Origin: Cyanobacteria bacterium UBA9971
Lineage (GTDB): Bacteria > Cyanobacteriota > Vampirovibrionia > Gastranaerophilales > UBA9971
Length of the DNA stretch: 8,513 nucleotides
Assembly (NCBI GenBank): GCA_003499955.1
Contig: DNRP01000050.1
Span: forward strand, 1 to 8,513
Reading direction: 5' to 3'
Shown here: piece by piece, positions 1 through 6,248 of the stretch
Layout: each line of letters starts with the position of its first letter
Numbering within the stretch: position 1 is the first letter of the stretch
Notes under the pieces: model-generated
The model's input: the letters and a program-made list of their open reading frames with translations, nothing else
Databases searched by the model: none
What the model was told of the DNA's origin: nothing
Made by a program: the position numbers and the translations under genes

Positions 1-426
1 GGCGTTAGTATCGCGTTCTGCCAGATTGCTGACGAAGAAATCGGCGAACCAAGATTTTCTAAAGGCGACATTGTAATTATGCTCTCTGATAGAGCTATAG
101 ATAGATGTTCAACATATGTAGACGAAAATACAACTGTTATTTACGACAGTTCAATTTGTAATACAAAACCGGAAATGAAAGCAAAAGAAATTATTGCTTT
201 ACCTGCTAATAAAATAGCTCATGATGAGCTTTCTTCAAGAGTTTTCAATATAATAATTCTCGGTGCTGTAATTAAAGCAACAGATGTTATTGAACTCAAA
301 TACGTAAAAGAAGCTATGGAACTGGCTTTAGGTAAAAAATTCGCTGTTAAGCCTGAATTAAGAGAACTTAATCACAAAGCTCTTGAAAAAGGTATGGAGT
401 TAATTCAAGCCAAAGCTGCTGTTTAA
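1..426 (+). CDS. 2-oxoacid:ferredoxin oxidoreductase gamma subunit, C-terminal part (5' end outside window)
   Basis: The frame is open from base 1, so the true start lies upstream and about 141 C-terminal residues are visible; complete gamma subunits are usually about 180-190 residues. Visible family features are the stretch GEPRFSKGDIVIMLSDRAID, then a ..TTVIYDSS.. strand and a C-terminal segment RVFNIIILGAVIKAT with a closing helix, typical of the gamma domain of Por/Kor/Vor-type enzymes. These cytoplasmic, thiamine-diphosphate enzymes oxidise pyruvate, 2-oxoglutarate or branched-chain 2-oxoacids to acyl-CoA and CO2 while reducing ferredoxin. The alpha and beta subunits are presumably upstream. 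A ferredoxin-like subunit gene follows 85 bases downstream, before a terminator, so this is the distal end of the operon. The gamma subunit alone does not reveal the substrate, so no symbol is given. The internal ATG at 79 is not a plausible start because family sequence continues upstream of it. Confidence 0.85.
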   Translation, partial: GVSIAFCQIADEEIGEPRFSKGDIVIMLSDRAIDRCSTYVDENTTVIYDSSICNTKPEMKAKEIIALPANKIAHDELSSRVFNIIILGAVIKATDVIELKYVKEAMELALGKKFAVKPELRELNHKALEKGMELIQAKAAV

Positions 427-436
427 TTCTTTCCTT

Positions 437-475
437 GTCATTGCGAGGAGGTGCGAAGCACTGACGTGGCAATCT
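437..475. repeat. GC-rich CATTGCGAG-type interspersed repeat (REP/MITE-like)
   Basis: The segment begins GTCATTGCGAGGAGG and ends GACGTGGCAATCT. By my count 22 of 39 bases are G or C, far above the flanking A/T-rich spacer. The ends TTGC (441-444) and GCAA (469-472) are inverted, and a perfect GTGC-GAA-GCAC hairpin (451-461) sits in the centre, giving an imperfect cruciform. Sequences of the form CATTGCGAG...GGCAATCT are recalled as dispersed palindromic repeats in many unrelated bacterial genomes. Only one copy is present here, so repeat status rests on recognition. It lies inside an operon, between the gamma subunit stop and the ferredoxin start. Confidence 0.65.
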
Positions 476-511
476 ATTTTAAAGAAAAAAATAATAGGAG
501 ATAATATAAAA

Positions 512-784
512 ATGGTAGAAACCACTTATAAAGGTATAAAAGTTGAAGGTTGCGGAAAAGGCAGAGCTACATGGTATTTATACACTGATTTATGTAAAGG
601 GTGCGGACTTTGTATAGTTAAATGCCCTATCAATAATAAAGGTGAAAAATGCCTGAACTGGTCAAATGAAGTTGGAATTTATATGACTCCTGCTGTTCAA
701 CCTGATCCAAATTTATGTATTGCGTGCGGAACTTGCGAAATGGTTTGTCCTGACAGCGCAATCAGAGTAGAAAAAAATCAATAA
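512..784 (+). CDS. Two-cluster [4Fe-4S] ferredoxin, probable delta subunit of the 2-oxoacid oxidoreductase
   Basis: This 90-residue cytoplasmic electron carrier has two complete CX2CX2CX3CP motifs: C28, C31, C34, C38 (CKGCGLCIVKCP) and C69, C72, C75, C79 (CIACGTCEMVCP). Each should bind one [4Fe-4S] cluster. Two further cysteines (C14, C47) lie outside the motifs. The long insert between the motifs and the aromatic residues just before the first one (W21, Y22, Y24) resemble KorD/VorD-type delta subunits more than a minimal clostridial ferredoxin. The start is well supported: AGGAG at 496-500 lies 11 bases before the ATG. It follows the gamma subunit gene in the same direction and is closed by a strong terminator, so it probably takes electrons from the same enzyme. 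A free ferredoxin serving several enzymes, including hydrogenase, remains possible. Confidence 0.85.
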   Translation: MVETTYKGIKVEGCGKGRATWYLYTDLCKGCGLCIVKCPINNKGEKCLNWSNEVGIYMTPAVQPDPNLCIACGTCEMVCPDSAIRVEKNQ

Positions 785-801
785 AATTAAGTAATTTAAT
801 C

Positions 802-833
802 AAAAATGGTCGACATTTTAGTCGACTATTTTT
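802..833 (+). terminator. Intrinsic terminator of the oxidoreductase operon
   Basis: A 13-bp stem (802-814 with 821-833) has one G-T wobble and otherwise perfect pairing, with core GGTCGAC/GTCGACT and a six-base loop ATTTTA. The 5' arm begins with an A-run and the 3' arm ends in TATTTTT, so the hairpin could also act on the opposite strand. It begins 17 bases after the ferredoxin stop. Confidence 0.85.
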
Positions 834-855
834 GTAATTATCATAAAAATTGATA

Positions 856-864
856 TGCTAAAAT
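856..864 (+). promoter_or_regulatory. Candidate extended -10 promoter element for hydE
   Basis: TGCTAAAAT contains a TG extension, one base, then TAAAAT, the form of an extended sigma-70 -10 element. No convincing -35 is present 16-18 bases upstream. Transcription would start near 871, leaving a leader of about 26 bases before the hydE ATG. Its position just after the upstream terminator supports a separate hydE transcript. Confidence 0.35.
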
Positions 865-896
865 AACAGAGTTGATAAGTAGAACAAAGAATTATA

Positions 897-1937
897 ATGA
901 CATCGCCGTTTAAAAAAAATATTAATAAAGTAGAAGCTACTCACAATCTCGCTAAAAATGAGATTGTGGAACTTCTTACAAATGACGAAATTAACGAAGA
1001 ACTTTTTCAGGCTGCCGACAGAGTAAGAGAAAAATACGTCGGCAACGAAGTCCATTTAAGAGGACTGATAGAATTTTCCAATATTTGCTCAAAAAACTGT
1101 TTTTACTGCGGGCTAAGACGGGATAATAAAAATATTAAACGCTACAAGTTAGAACCTGAAATAATAATCGATTTTGCAACAAAAGCCGCAACTTACGGCT
1201 ACAAAACTTTTGTATTGCAGTCAGGGGAAGGTAATCTTTACACGCTTGAAGAAATGCTCTACATAATTTCTGAAATAAAAAAACTTGATGTTGCCATTAC
1301 TCTTAGTATCGGTGAAAAAACAGAAGAAGAATACAGGGCTTATAAGGAAGCAGGGGCGGACAGATTTTTATTAAGGATAGAAACCACTGATAAAGAACTT
1401 TATAAAAAACTTCATCCTGATATGAGTCATGAAAACAGGATTAATTGTCTTAAAATTATAAAAAAACTCGGCTATGAAACAGGAACAGGATGTTTAATAG
1501 GATTACCCGAGCAAACCATGGAATCTCTAGCCGATGATATTTTGTTTTTCAAAGAACTTGGCGCGGATATGATAGGAGTTGGTCCTTTTATTCCTAACGA
1601 AGATACCCCTTTGAAAAATGAAACAGGCGGAAGCTTTGAACTGGCTTTAAAAGTTATGGCGATAACAAGACTTTTGTTGCCTGATATAAATATCCCCGCA
1701 ACCACGGCAATGGAAACGCTTAACCATCAGGGAAGGCTTATTGCGCTTCAAAGCGGAGCAAATGTGGTTATGCCCAATGTAACCGAGGGAGAATACAGGG
1801 ATTTGTACAAACTTTACCCCGGAAAAATATGTATAAACGACACCCCTGCTCATTGCAGAAGCTGCATTACCGGAAAAATTCAAAGCATTGGAAGAACTGT
1901 TTCAAAAGAATACGGTTTTAGAAAACAATTAAGATAA
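897..1937 (+). CDS. hydE: [FeFe] hydrogenase H-cluster radical SAM maturase HydE
   Basis: HydE is a cytoplasmic radical S-adenosylmethionine enzyme that acts with HydG and HydF to build the diiron part of the [FeFe]-hydrogenase active site. The 346 residues match the family's usual length. The radical SAM cysteines are C64, C68 and C71 (CSKNCFYC), inside the HydE-like context LRGLIEFSN..C....YCGLR. Other family blocks are VLQSGEG, LRIETTDKELYKKLHP, GLPEQT, MIGVGPFIP and ANVVMPNVTEGEYR. Near the end, C312, C320 and C323 (CX7CX2C) match the spacing of the optional second Fe-S cluster known from Thermotoga maritima HydE. The ATG at 897 has only a weak A/G-rich upstream sequence and no clear Shine-Dalgarno site. 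hydF, hydG and the hydrogenase are not in the window. The PAP2 gene follows 18 bases downstream, probably on the same transcript. PylB is a relative, but these blocks fit HydE much better. Confidence 0.93.
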   Translation: MTSPFKKNINKVEATHNLAKNEIVELLTNDEINEELFQAADRVREKYVGNEVHLRGLIEFSNICSKNCFYCGLRRDNKNIKRYKLEPEIIIDFATKAATYGYKTFVLQSGEGNLYTLEEMLYIISEIKKLDVAITLSIGEKTEEEYRAYKEAGADRFLLRIETTDKELYKKLHPDMSHENRINCLKIIKKLGYETGTGCLIGLPEQTMESLADDILFFKELGADMIGVGPFIPNEDTPLKNETGGSFELALKVMAITRLLLPDINIPATTAMETLNHQGRLIALQSGANVVMPNVTEGEYRDLYKLYPGKICINDTPAHCRSCITGKIQSIGRTVSKEYGFRKQLR

Positions 1938-1955
1938 TAATGGTTTTATTTTTTT

Positions 1956-2591
1956 ATGACAAAAATTAACAAATTAAATATAATAATTCCTGTTTTATCG
2001 CTTGCAGCCTTTGGGATTATTGCGTATTTAACGAATTATGTCGGCGTATTTAATAATTTTGACCTTAATATTGTTATATTTTTTCATAATATAGCGGTAA
2101 ACCATTCTTTAATACTGCCGCAATTTATTACTGACTTTGGATATGGGGCTATTGTTTATATGATTTTAATAATTTTAACGATTATCTTGTCATATTACAG
2201 GCATTATAAGGATGCAGTACTTTTAAATCTGGCGATAAACAGCGCGCTTTTAGCGAGCGGATTTTTTAAGGAAATGTTCAAAAGACTGCGCCCTGCTCTT
2301 GAGTATCATTTGACTCAAGCAGAAGGATATAGCTTCCCTTCAGGACATATGCTGGTTTCTGTTTGTTTTTACGGAACTTTAATCTTTATTATATTCAGGT
2401 TGATAAAAAGTAATCGGCTAAAATATATTTTATCTGCCTTATTATTGCTTTTAATTATCTTAATTGGACTTAGCAGGATTTATTTAGGAGTTCATTATCC
2501 GTCAGATGTTCTTGGAAGTCTGTTTTTTGGGGTTTTTATAGTTTTTTTCTGGATAAATCTCTATAATTTAATAGAAAATGTAAACTTATAA
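1956..2591 (+). CDS. PAP2-family membrane phosphatase
   Basis: This 211-residue integral membrane phosphatase carries all three PAP2 signature blocks: KX6RP (K105, R112, P113), PSGH (128-131) and SRX5HX3D (S173, R174, H180, D184). H180 is the expected phospho-acceptor and H131 the general acid. About six hydrophobic segments are visible, near residues 8-27, 63-80, 88-104, 132-150, 157-172 and 185-205, and there is no separate signal peptide. The family dephosphorylates lipid phosphates such as undecaprenyl diphosphate, phosphatidate or phosphatidylglycerol phosphate. The active site normally faces outwards; the substrate cannot be read from the sequence. The ATG at 1956 is the only in-frame start after the stop at 1938. 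It has no Shine-Dalgarno site, so translation may be coupled to hydE, which ends 18 bases upstream. A functional link to hydrogenase maturation is not evident. Confidence 0.9.
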   Translation: MTKINKLNIIIPVLSLAAFGIIAYLTNYVGVFNNFDLNIVIFFHNIAVNHSLILPQFITDFGYGAIVYMILIILTIILSYYRHYKDAVLLNLAINSALLASGFFKEMFKRLRPALEYHLTQAEGYSFPSGHMLVSVCFYGTLIFIIFRLIKSNRLKYILSALLLLLIILIGLSRIYLGVHYPSDVLGSLFFGVFIVFFWINLYNLIENVNL

Positions 2592-2626
2592 TATTAATGC
2601 TGTTTCTATAAAATATAATTTTTTAT

Positions 2627-2663
2627 TAATTGTAAACTATTTTTTACAATTAGTAGTTTTTTA
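2627..2663 (+). terminator. Probable weak terminator after the hydE-PAP2 unit
   Basis: TAATTGTAAA (2627-2636) pairs perfectly with TTTACAATTA (2643-2652) across the six-base loop CTATTT. A T-rich run, GTTTTTTATTTTTA, starts five bases later. The stem has a single G-C pair, so it may be a weak or leaky terminator. Confidence 0.45.
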
Positions 2664-2827
2664 TTTTTATTATAAAAAAGCATTGATTAATTTAAGCAAG
2701 TTTAATTTAAGTAATAATTTTATTATAAAAATATATTAATTACTCTTTTTTTTATTCTTTTTTAATAAAATGAATAATTTTTATCAGGAAGTTGAATTTA
2801 TATAATTTGTCTAATTAAATTGTTTTG

Positions 2828-2856
2828 TAGACTTTGATATTTTAAAAATATATAAT
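2828..2856 (+). promoter_or_regulatory. Candidate sigma-70-type promoter for the chemoreceptor gene
   Basis: A -35-like TAGACT (2828-2833, four of six matches to TTGACA) is followed after exactly 17 bases by a perfect TATAAT (2851-2856). A start near 2863 would give a leader of about 69 bases. No flagellar sigma-28 or sigma-54 motif was recognised. In such A/T-rich DNA a TATAAT alone is weak evidence; the spacing is what raises it. Confidence 0.4.
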
Positions 2857-2931
2857 TTATCCTTATTAATCATTGAAACGGAAAAAATAAAGGCAGATTT
2901 AGAAGAGATTAAAAAATGAGGGGATATTTGT

Positions 2932-5040
2932 ATGCAAAGAACAGGTTTTTTTGTGCTGTTTAATCCGGCAGTTTCACTAATGAAAAAATTAAAGTACCCG
3001 CAAAAATTTGCGCTTATCAGTTGTTCAATACTGGCTCTTGTAGCTGGTATAATTTATATTTTTATGTCAAATCTTCAACCGCAGATTGATTTTAACGCAA
3101 AAGAAAACCTCGGAGTCCAATATATAACCCCTGTAAAAGATTTTCTTGCAGATGTTCAGCAACACAGATATTTAACAGATATTTATTTAAGAGGGAATAA
3201 ATCTGTAAATACGGAAATTGTTCAAATTGAAGAGCAAACTCAAAATATTATTACCAAAATTAATGAAGTTGATAAAGAATTAAACAGCACTTTAGTTGTT
3301 GAAAATAAATTTGAGAGCTTAAAAGAAAAATGGTCAAATCTCGATAATAATTATGAAAAACTCTCTGTTAAAGAAAATTTTGAACAACATACAGCTTTGA
3401 TAAACGATACAGTCGCTTTAATCAGTCATTTATGCGACAAATCCAATTTAACTCTTGATCCTGATCTTGATACTTATTATATAATGGATGCTTTTGGATT
3501 TAAGCTCCCTAATTTGCTTGAAAAAGTTGCGCTTTCCAAAGTCGAAGGCTTGAAAATTATTTTAACAGGAACTAAAGATAGGATTGAGCTTATTAAGTTG
3601 GCTACATTATTAGAGGAAACTAATGAACTTATAAACGGCGGAAAAGATGTGATTTTTAATGCCAATCCTTCTGTAAAAGAAGAAGTTGGCAAATATTTTG
3701 ATTCAGCTTATGCTTCAAATAAAAAATTATTGAATTTAACAGATAAATTAATAACGGGTTCGGGTGTAGTTTCAAAATCCGAATTTATTTTAGCTAATGA
3801 CGCATCGTTTAATAACAATAAAAAACTTTATGATGAATATTCAGGGCATTTATATAATTTAATTGCTAAAAGGGTTAAAAAATATTCAGATCAGATTCCT
3901 GTGGCAATGTTTTTTACTTTATTAATTTCGTCTATAATAGGATACCTTTTTATCGGTTTTTATTTGTGTTTGACAGATTCTATTAAAAATATAGAAAGTG
4001 TTTCTAAACAAGTAGAAAATGGCGATTTAACGGTTAGAATCAAATTGGATTCTAAGGATGAGCTTACAGATTTGGCGGGCATAATAAATCAAATATTTGG
4101 GAATCTTAATGAAATAGTGGCGGATTTATTTAATACATCCAAAGAAATAAAAGCCGGTTCGGGAATAACTTATGAAGCAGCAGAAAACACTCTTCAAGGA
4201 GCTGAACAGACATCGCAAAGCACAGCACAGCTTGCTCAAGGCGCTCAGGATATTTCAAGAAACGTTGAAGATGGCGCAAGTAATATTAATAAAATGAATA
4301 AAGTAATTCAAAGCATCTCAGAAGAAGCAAAAGTAGTTGCGAAATTAGGAAATGATACGGAAACAAACGCAAATATCGGAGCAGAACACGTTAAAAAAGC
4401 AGTAGATAAAATAGACAGTATTAAGCAAGTTTCAGGGGATATTTCTGTAAATATTGCCGAACTCGGAAAATTAAGTTCAGAAATAGAACAAATTGTTGAT
4501 TTAATCAAAAATATTGCGGGTCAAACAAACCTTCTTGCCTTAAACGCGGCTATAGAAGCCGCAAGAGCGGGAGAACACGGAAAAGGCTTTGCTGTAGTCG
4601 CTGATGAAGTTAAAAAACTTGCGGATCAATCAGCGGGAGCAACAGAAAAAATAACTTCTATGATAAAAGAAATCCAGAATAAAACACAAGTTGCTGTTTC
4701 AACAATGGATAAAGCAACACAAGAAGTTAAAGAAGGCGTGTTTGTAATTAATGATGCGGGAAAAGCTCTAGAAAATATTATTTCTCAGGTAAAAGCAGCC
4801 AATGTAAAAATACAGGGAATTACCGGAAAAGTGGATGGAGTTGCAAGAAATTCCGAAGAAGTGGTGCAAATGATAGAAAATATCTCTGCAGTTACAGAAG
4901 AAACAGCGGCAGGCGCGGAAGAAATTTCCAGTATAAGCGCACAGCAGAATATAAATATTGGTGAAATAACCGCAAATACTCAAAATCTAGCTCGAATAGC
5001 AGAAAATTTAAATAAACAATTTTCAGCTTATAAAGTATAA
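2932..5040 (+). CDS. Methyl-accepting chemotaxis protein with periplasmic helical-bundle sensor
   Basis: This 702-residue transmembrane chemoreceptor should sense a ligand outside the cytoplasmic membrane and control a CheA/CheW kinase complex. Order: short cytoplasmic N-terminus with the block FNPAV..M..LKYPQKF (10-26); TM1 about 26-45; a mostly helical extracytoplasmic sensor about 46-321; TM2 about 322-347; HAMP about 348-400; and a long coiled-coil signalling domain to the end. The sensor has QHR at 77-79 and [12 protein letters not shown] at 175-186, blocks I recall from a recurrent bacterial sensor type whose ligand I cannot name. The kinase-control hairpin tip is unmistakable (about 527-565; [18 protein letters not shown] then [11 protein letters not shown]). 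No C-terminal NWETF-type CheR tether is present. The start is supported by AGGGG at 2919-2923, eight bases upstream, and by the N-terminal block being retained; Met17 is a less likely start. No che or flagellar genes are adjacent. Confidence 0.93.
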   Translation: MQRTGFFVLFNPAVSLMKKLKYPQKFALISCSILALVAGIIYIFMSNLQPQIDFNAKENLGVQYITPVKDFLADVQQHRYLTDIYLRGNKSVNTEIVQIEEQTQNIITKINEVDKELNSTLVVENKFESLKEKWSNLDNNYEKLSVKENFEQHTALINDTVALISHLCDKSNLTLDPDLDTYYIMDAFGFKLPNLLEKVALSKVEGLKIILTGTKDRIELIKLATLLEETNELINGGKDVIFNANPSVKEEVGKYFDSAYASNKKLLNLTDKLITGSGVVSKSEFILANDASFNNNKKLYDEYSGHLYNLIAKRVKKYSDQIPVAMFFTLLISSIIGYLFIGFYLCLTDSIKNIESVSKQVENGDLTVRIKLDSKDELTDLAGIINQIFGNLNEIVADLFNTSKEIKAGSGITYEAAENTLQGAEQTSQSTAQLAQGAQDISRNVEDGASNINKMNKVIQSISEEAKVVAKLGNDTETNANIGAEHVKKAVDKIDSIKQVSGDISVNIAELGKLSSEIEQIVDLIKNIAGQTNLLALNAAIEAARAGEHGKGFAVVADEVKKLADQSAGATEKITSMIKEIQNKTQVAVSTMDKATQEVKEGVFVINDAGKALENIISQVKAANVKIQGITGKVDGVARNSEEVVQMIENISAVTEETAAGAEEISSISAQQNINIGEITANTQNLARIAENLNKQFSAYKV

Positions 5041-5058
5041 AAATTATAATTTATAAGC
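5026..5058 (+). other. Hairpin spanning the chemoreceptor stop codon
   Basis: GCTTATAAA (5026-5034) pairs with TTTATAAGC (5050-5058). After one G/A mismatch, TATAA (5036-5040) pairs with TTATA (5044-5048) around the loop AAA. This makes a nearly continuous 14-pair stem containing the last codons and the stop. No T-run follows, so it is not a classical terminator; it may protect the mRNA 3' end or be an A/T-rich coincidence. Confidence 0.4.
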
Positions 5059-5091
5059 ATCTTAATGAATGAAGAAATTGAATATCAAATA

Positions 5092-5109
5092 GTGTAAAAT
5101 ATATTACAC
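5092..5109. promoter_or_regulatory. Operator-like palindrome GTGTAA-N6-TTACAC
   Basis: Two perfect inverted six-base arms (5092-5097 and 5104-5109) are separated by AATATA. The 18-bp size and the G/C bases in each arm look like a dimeric regulator site, but no known binding consensus is claimed. TAAAAT at 5095-5100 inside it could serve as a -10, although no good -35 is present. Confidence 0.3.
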
Positions 5110-5112
5110 GGG

Positions 5113-5140
5113 GCGTTGATAATCTAATAATGCTTTTTTT
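5113..5140 (+). terminator. Probable intrinsic terminator after the chemoreceptor gene
   Basis: GCGTTG (5113-5118) pairs with TAATGC (5128-5133) with two G-T wobbles and a nine-base loop. Seven T bases (5134-5140) follow directly. The stem is short, but the immediately adjacent T-run is the classical arrangement. It would separate the chemoreceptor transcript from the TPR gene. Confidence 0.5.
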
Positions 5141-5250
5141 AATTATTAATTTATTATTATAAATTTAAGGATATGGCGTTATTTAGATTAAAATTATTAT
5201 ATATATAAGACGGGTAAAAAACTTATAGCTTGAATTTTTAATTGTTTTTG

Positions 5251-5277
5251 AAAATTTATTAAAATTTATTAAAATTA
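5251..5277. repeat. 10-bp tandem repeat AAAATTTATT upstream of the TPR gene
   Basis: AAAATTTATT occurs twice without change (5251-5260, 5261-5270), followed by a partial third unit AAAATTA. The period is close to one DNA helical turn, and the array ends just before the G-run that serves as the TPR gene's ribosome-binding site. It may be intrinsically curved DNA or a slippage-prone tract. The wider spacer 5141-5294 holds no gene. Confidence 0.6.
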
Positions 5278-5294
5278 CGGGGGCAATTTTTGTT

Positions 5295-6248
5295 ATGTCT
5301 GAAAATGACGCAAAATTTTATTACAACAAAGGTATAATTTACAACGAAGAAGGCAAATATGGCTTAGCTATTGATAATTTAAAAACGGCATTGTCCATGG
5401 AGCCTGATTCTATGGAGATAAATTTTAATTTGGGCGTAGCTTTTATGAATAAAAAAGAATACACCCCGGCTATAGAATGTTTTAAAAAAGTTTTAATATT
5501 ATCTCCCGATGAAGTTGCAGCTTTGAGCAATCTCGCTCTGGCGTATGCAAAAATTAACGATTTTAATCAAGCTATTGATAATTATAAAAGAGTATTGGAA
5601 TTGAATCCTGAAGATATTCCCACATTTAAGGATTTGGGAGATGTTTATACCAAAAATAAACAATACGACGAAGCAATTGAGTATTATCAGAAATTTTTAA
5701 AAGCTCATCCTACTTCTTTTGTTGTAAAAGATTCTTTAAATACTGCAATAAATTTGAAAAAAAATCAGGTCGGAATTAAAAACGATAATGCGGCAGTTGT
5801 TAAAAATGAAACTCCGACGCTTAAAGATGAAGAAATTAAATCCGCCGAAGAATATTTTGAATTGGCAGTAAATTGTGTAAAAGAACAAGAATTTGATACT
5901 GCAATAGAAAATGTAAGAAAATGTTTGAAAATTGATTCAGATTATCCAAATGCTTATGATTTGTTGAATAAATTGTTTAAAATTAAAGAAAAATTTGGTA
6001 ATAATGAACCCGTAAAACAAAATATAAAACCAATTTTACCTGAAAATAATTTAGAGAAAAAAGAAACGCCAAAAGCCCCTATGTTTATTGATTATAGAAA
6101 GTTCAACGAGTTTTTTACTCTTGGTGTTGCTTATTATAATGCGCAAAATTATAGTATGGCTCTCGAAAATTTTCAAAAAGGCAGTGACATTAATCCGAAT
6201 GATAAAGCATGCAATGATTATATTTCTGAAATTACTTTAAAAATTTAA
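5295..6248 (+). CDS. Soluble tetratricopeptide repeat (TPR) protein
   Basis: This 317-residue protein has no signal peptide or membrane segment, so it is probably cytoplasmic. Four consecutive 34-residue TPR units are clear at about 5-38, 39-72, 73-106 and 107-140, with the usual W/Y-G-Y-A-P pattern; examples are GKYGLAIDNLKTAL..EP and NQAIDNYKRVLELNP. A charged linker follows, then a fifth unit at 183-216, a second K/E/P-rich linker, and a sixth unit at 270-303. TPR arrays are protein-protein scaffolds, and no catalytic domain is visible, so a precise role cannot be given. The ATG at 5295 has the G-run GGGGG at 5279-5283 eleven bases upstream, a weak wobble-pairing Shine-Dalgarno site. The upstream chemoreceptor is probably a separate transcript because a terminator intervenes. 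Its stop codon directly abuts that of the opposing eRF1-like gene. Confidence 0.88.
   Translation: MSENDAKFYYNKGIIYNEEGKYGLAIDNLKTALSMEPDSMEINFNLGVAFMNKKEYTPAIECFKKVLILSPDEVAALSNLALAYAKINDFNQAIDNYKRVLELNPEDIPTFKDLGDVYTKNKQYDEAIEYYQKFLKAHPTSFVVKDSLNTAINLKKNQVGIKNDNAAVVKNETPTLKDEEIKSAEEYFELAVNCVKEQEFDTAIENVRKCLKIDSDYPNAYDLLNKLFKIKEKFGNNEPVKQNIKPILPENNLEKKETPKAPMFIDYRKFNEFFTLGVAYYNAQNYSMALENFQKGSDINPNDKACNDYISEITLKI

Larger units (their letters stand above)
2592..2931. other. 340-base AT-rich spacer between the PAP2 and chemoreceptor genes
   Basis: No supportable gene is present. The stretch is extremely A/T-rich; 2701-2760, for example, has only four G/C bases. It holds a perfect 10-bp AT hairpin (2627-2652), a wider imperfect inverted repeat around it (AATGCT at 2596-2601 against AGCATT at 2679-2684), and the 10-mer TTAATTTAAG at 2687-2696 and 2702-2711. 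A T-rich tract lies near 2743-2762 and a candidate promoter at 2828-2856. The chemoreceptor ribosome-binding site AGGGG is at 2919-2923. Confidence 0.6.

Noticed and set aside
893..898. Perfect TATAAT overlapping the hydE start codon
   Set aside because: A transcript from it would start inside hydE after the ATG, so it cannot drive the full-length gene; the extended -10 at 856-864 fits better.
2770..2805. Possible 11-codon leader peptide in the spacer before the chemoreceptor
   Set aside because: It has no ribosome-binding site, lies upstream of the best promoter candidate, and shows no attenuator-like codon run.
2815..2919. Coding-like reading ending ...IETEKIKADLEEIKK just before the chemoreceptor
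   Set aside because: It has no ATG, GTG or TTG start after the upstream in-frame stop and is only about 34 codons. It could be a gene remnant, but A-rich DNA easily gives Lys/Glu/Ile strings.
2592..2931. Riboswitch or sigma-54/sigma-28 promoter before the chemoreceptor
   Set aside because: No conserved aptamer core (for example c-di-GMP) and no GG/GC -24/-12 or flagellar sigma consensus could be found in this A/T-rich stretch.
2980..5040. Alternative chemoreceptor start at the internal ATG (Met17)
   Set aside because: No Shine-Dalgarno site precedes it, while the ATG at 2932 has AGGGG at proper spacing and retains the FNPAV block typical of this receptor type.
5173..5208. Possible 11-codon ORF starting ATGGCGTTATTT
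   Set aside because: The AAGG upstream is only two bases from the ATG, too close to act as a Shine-Dalgarno site, and the product has no features.
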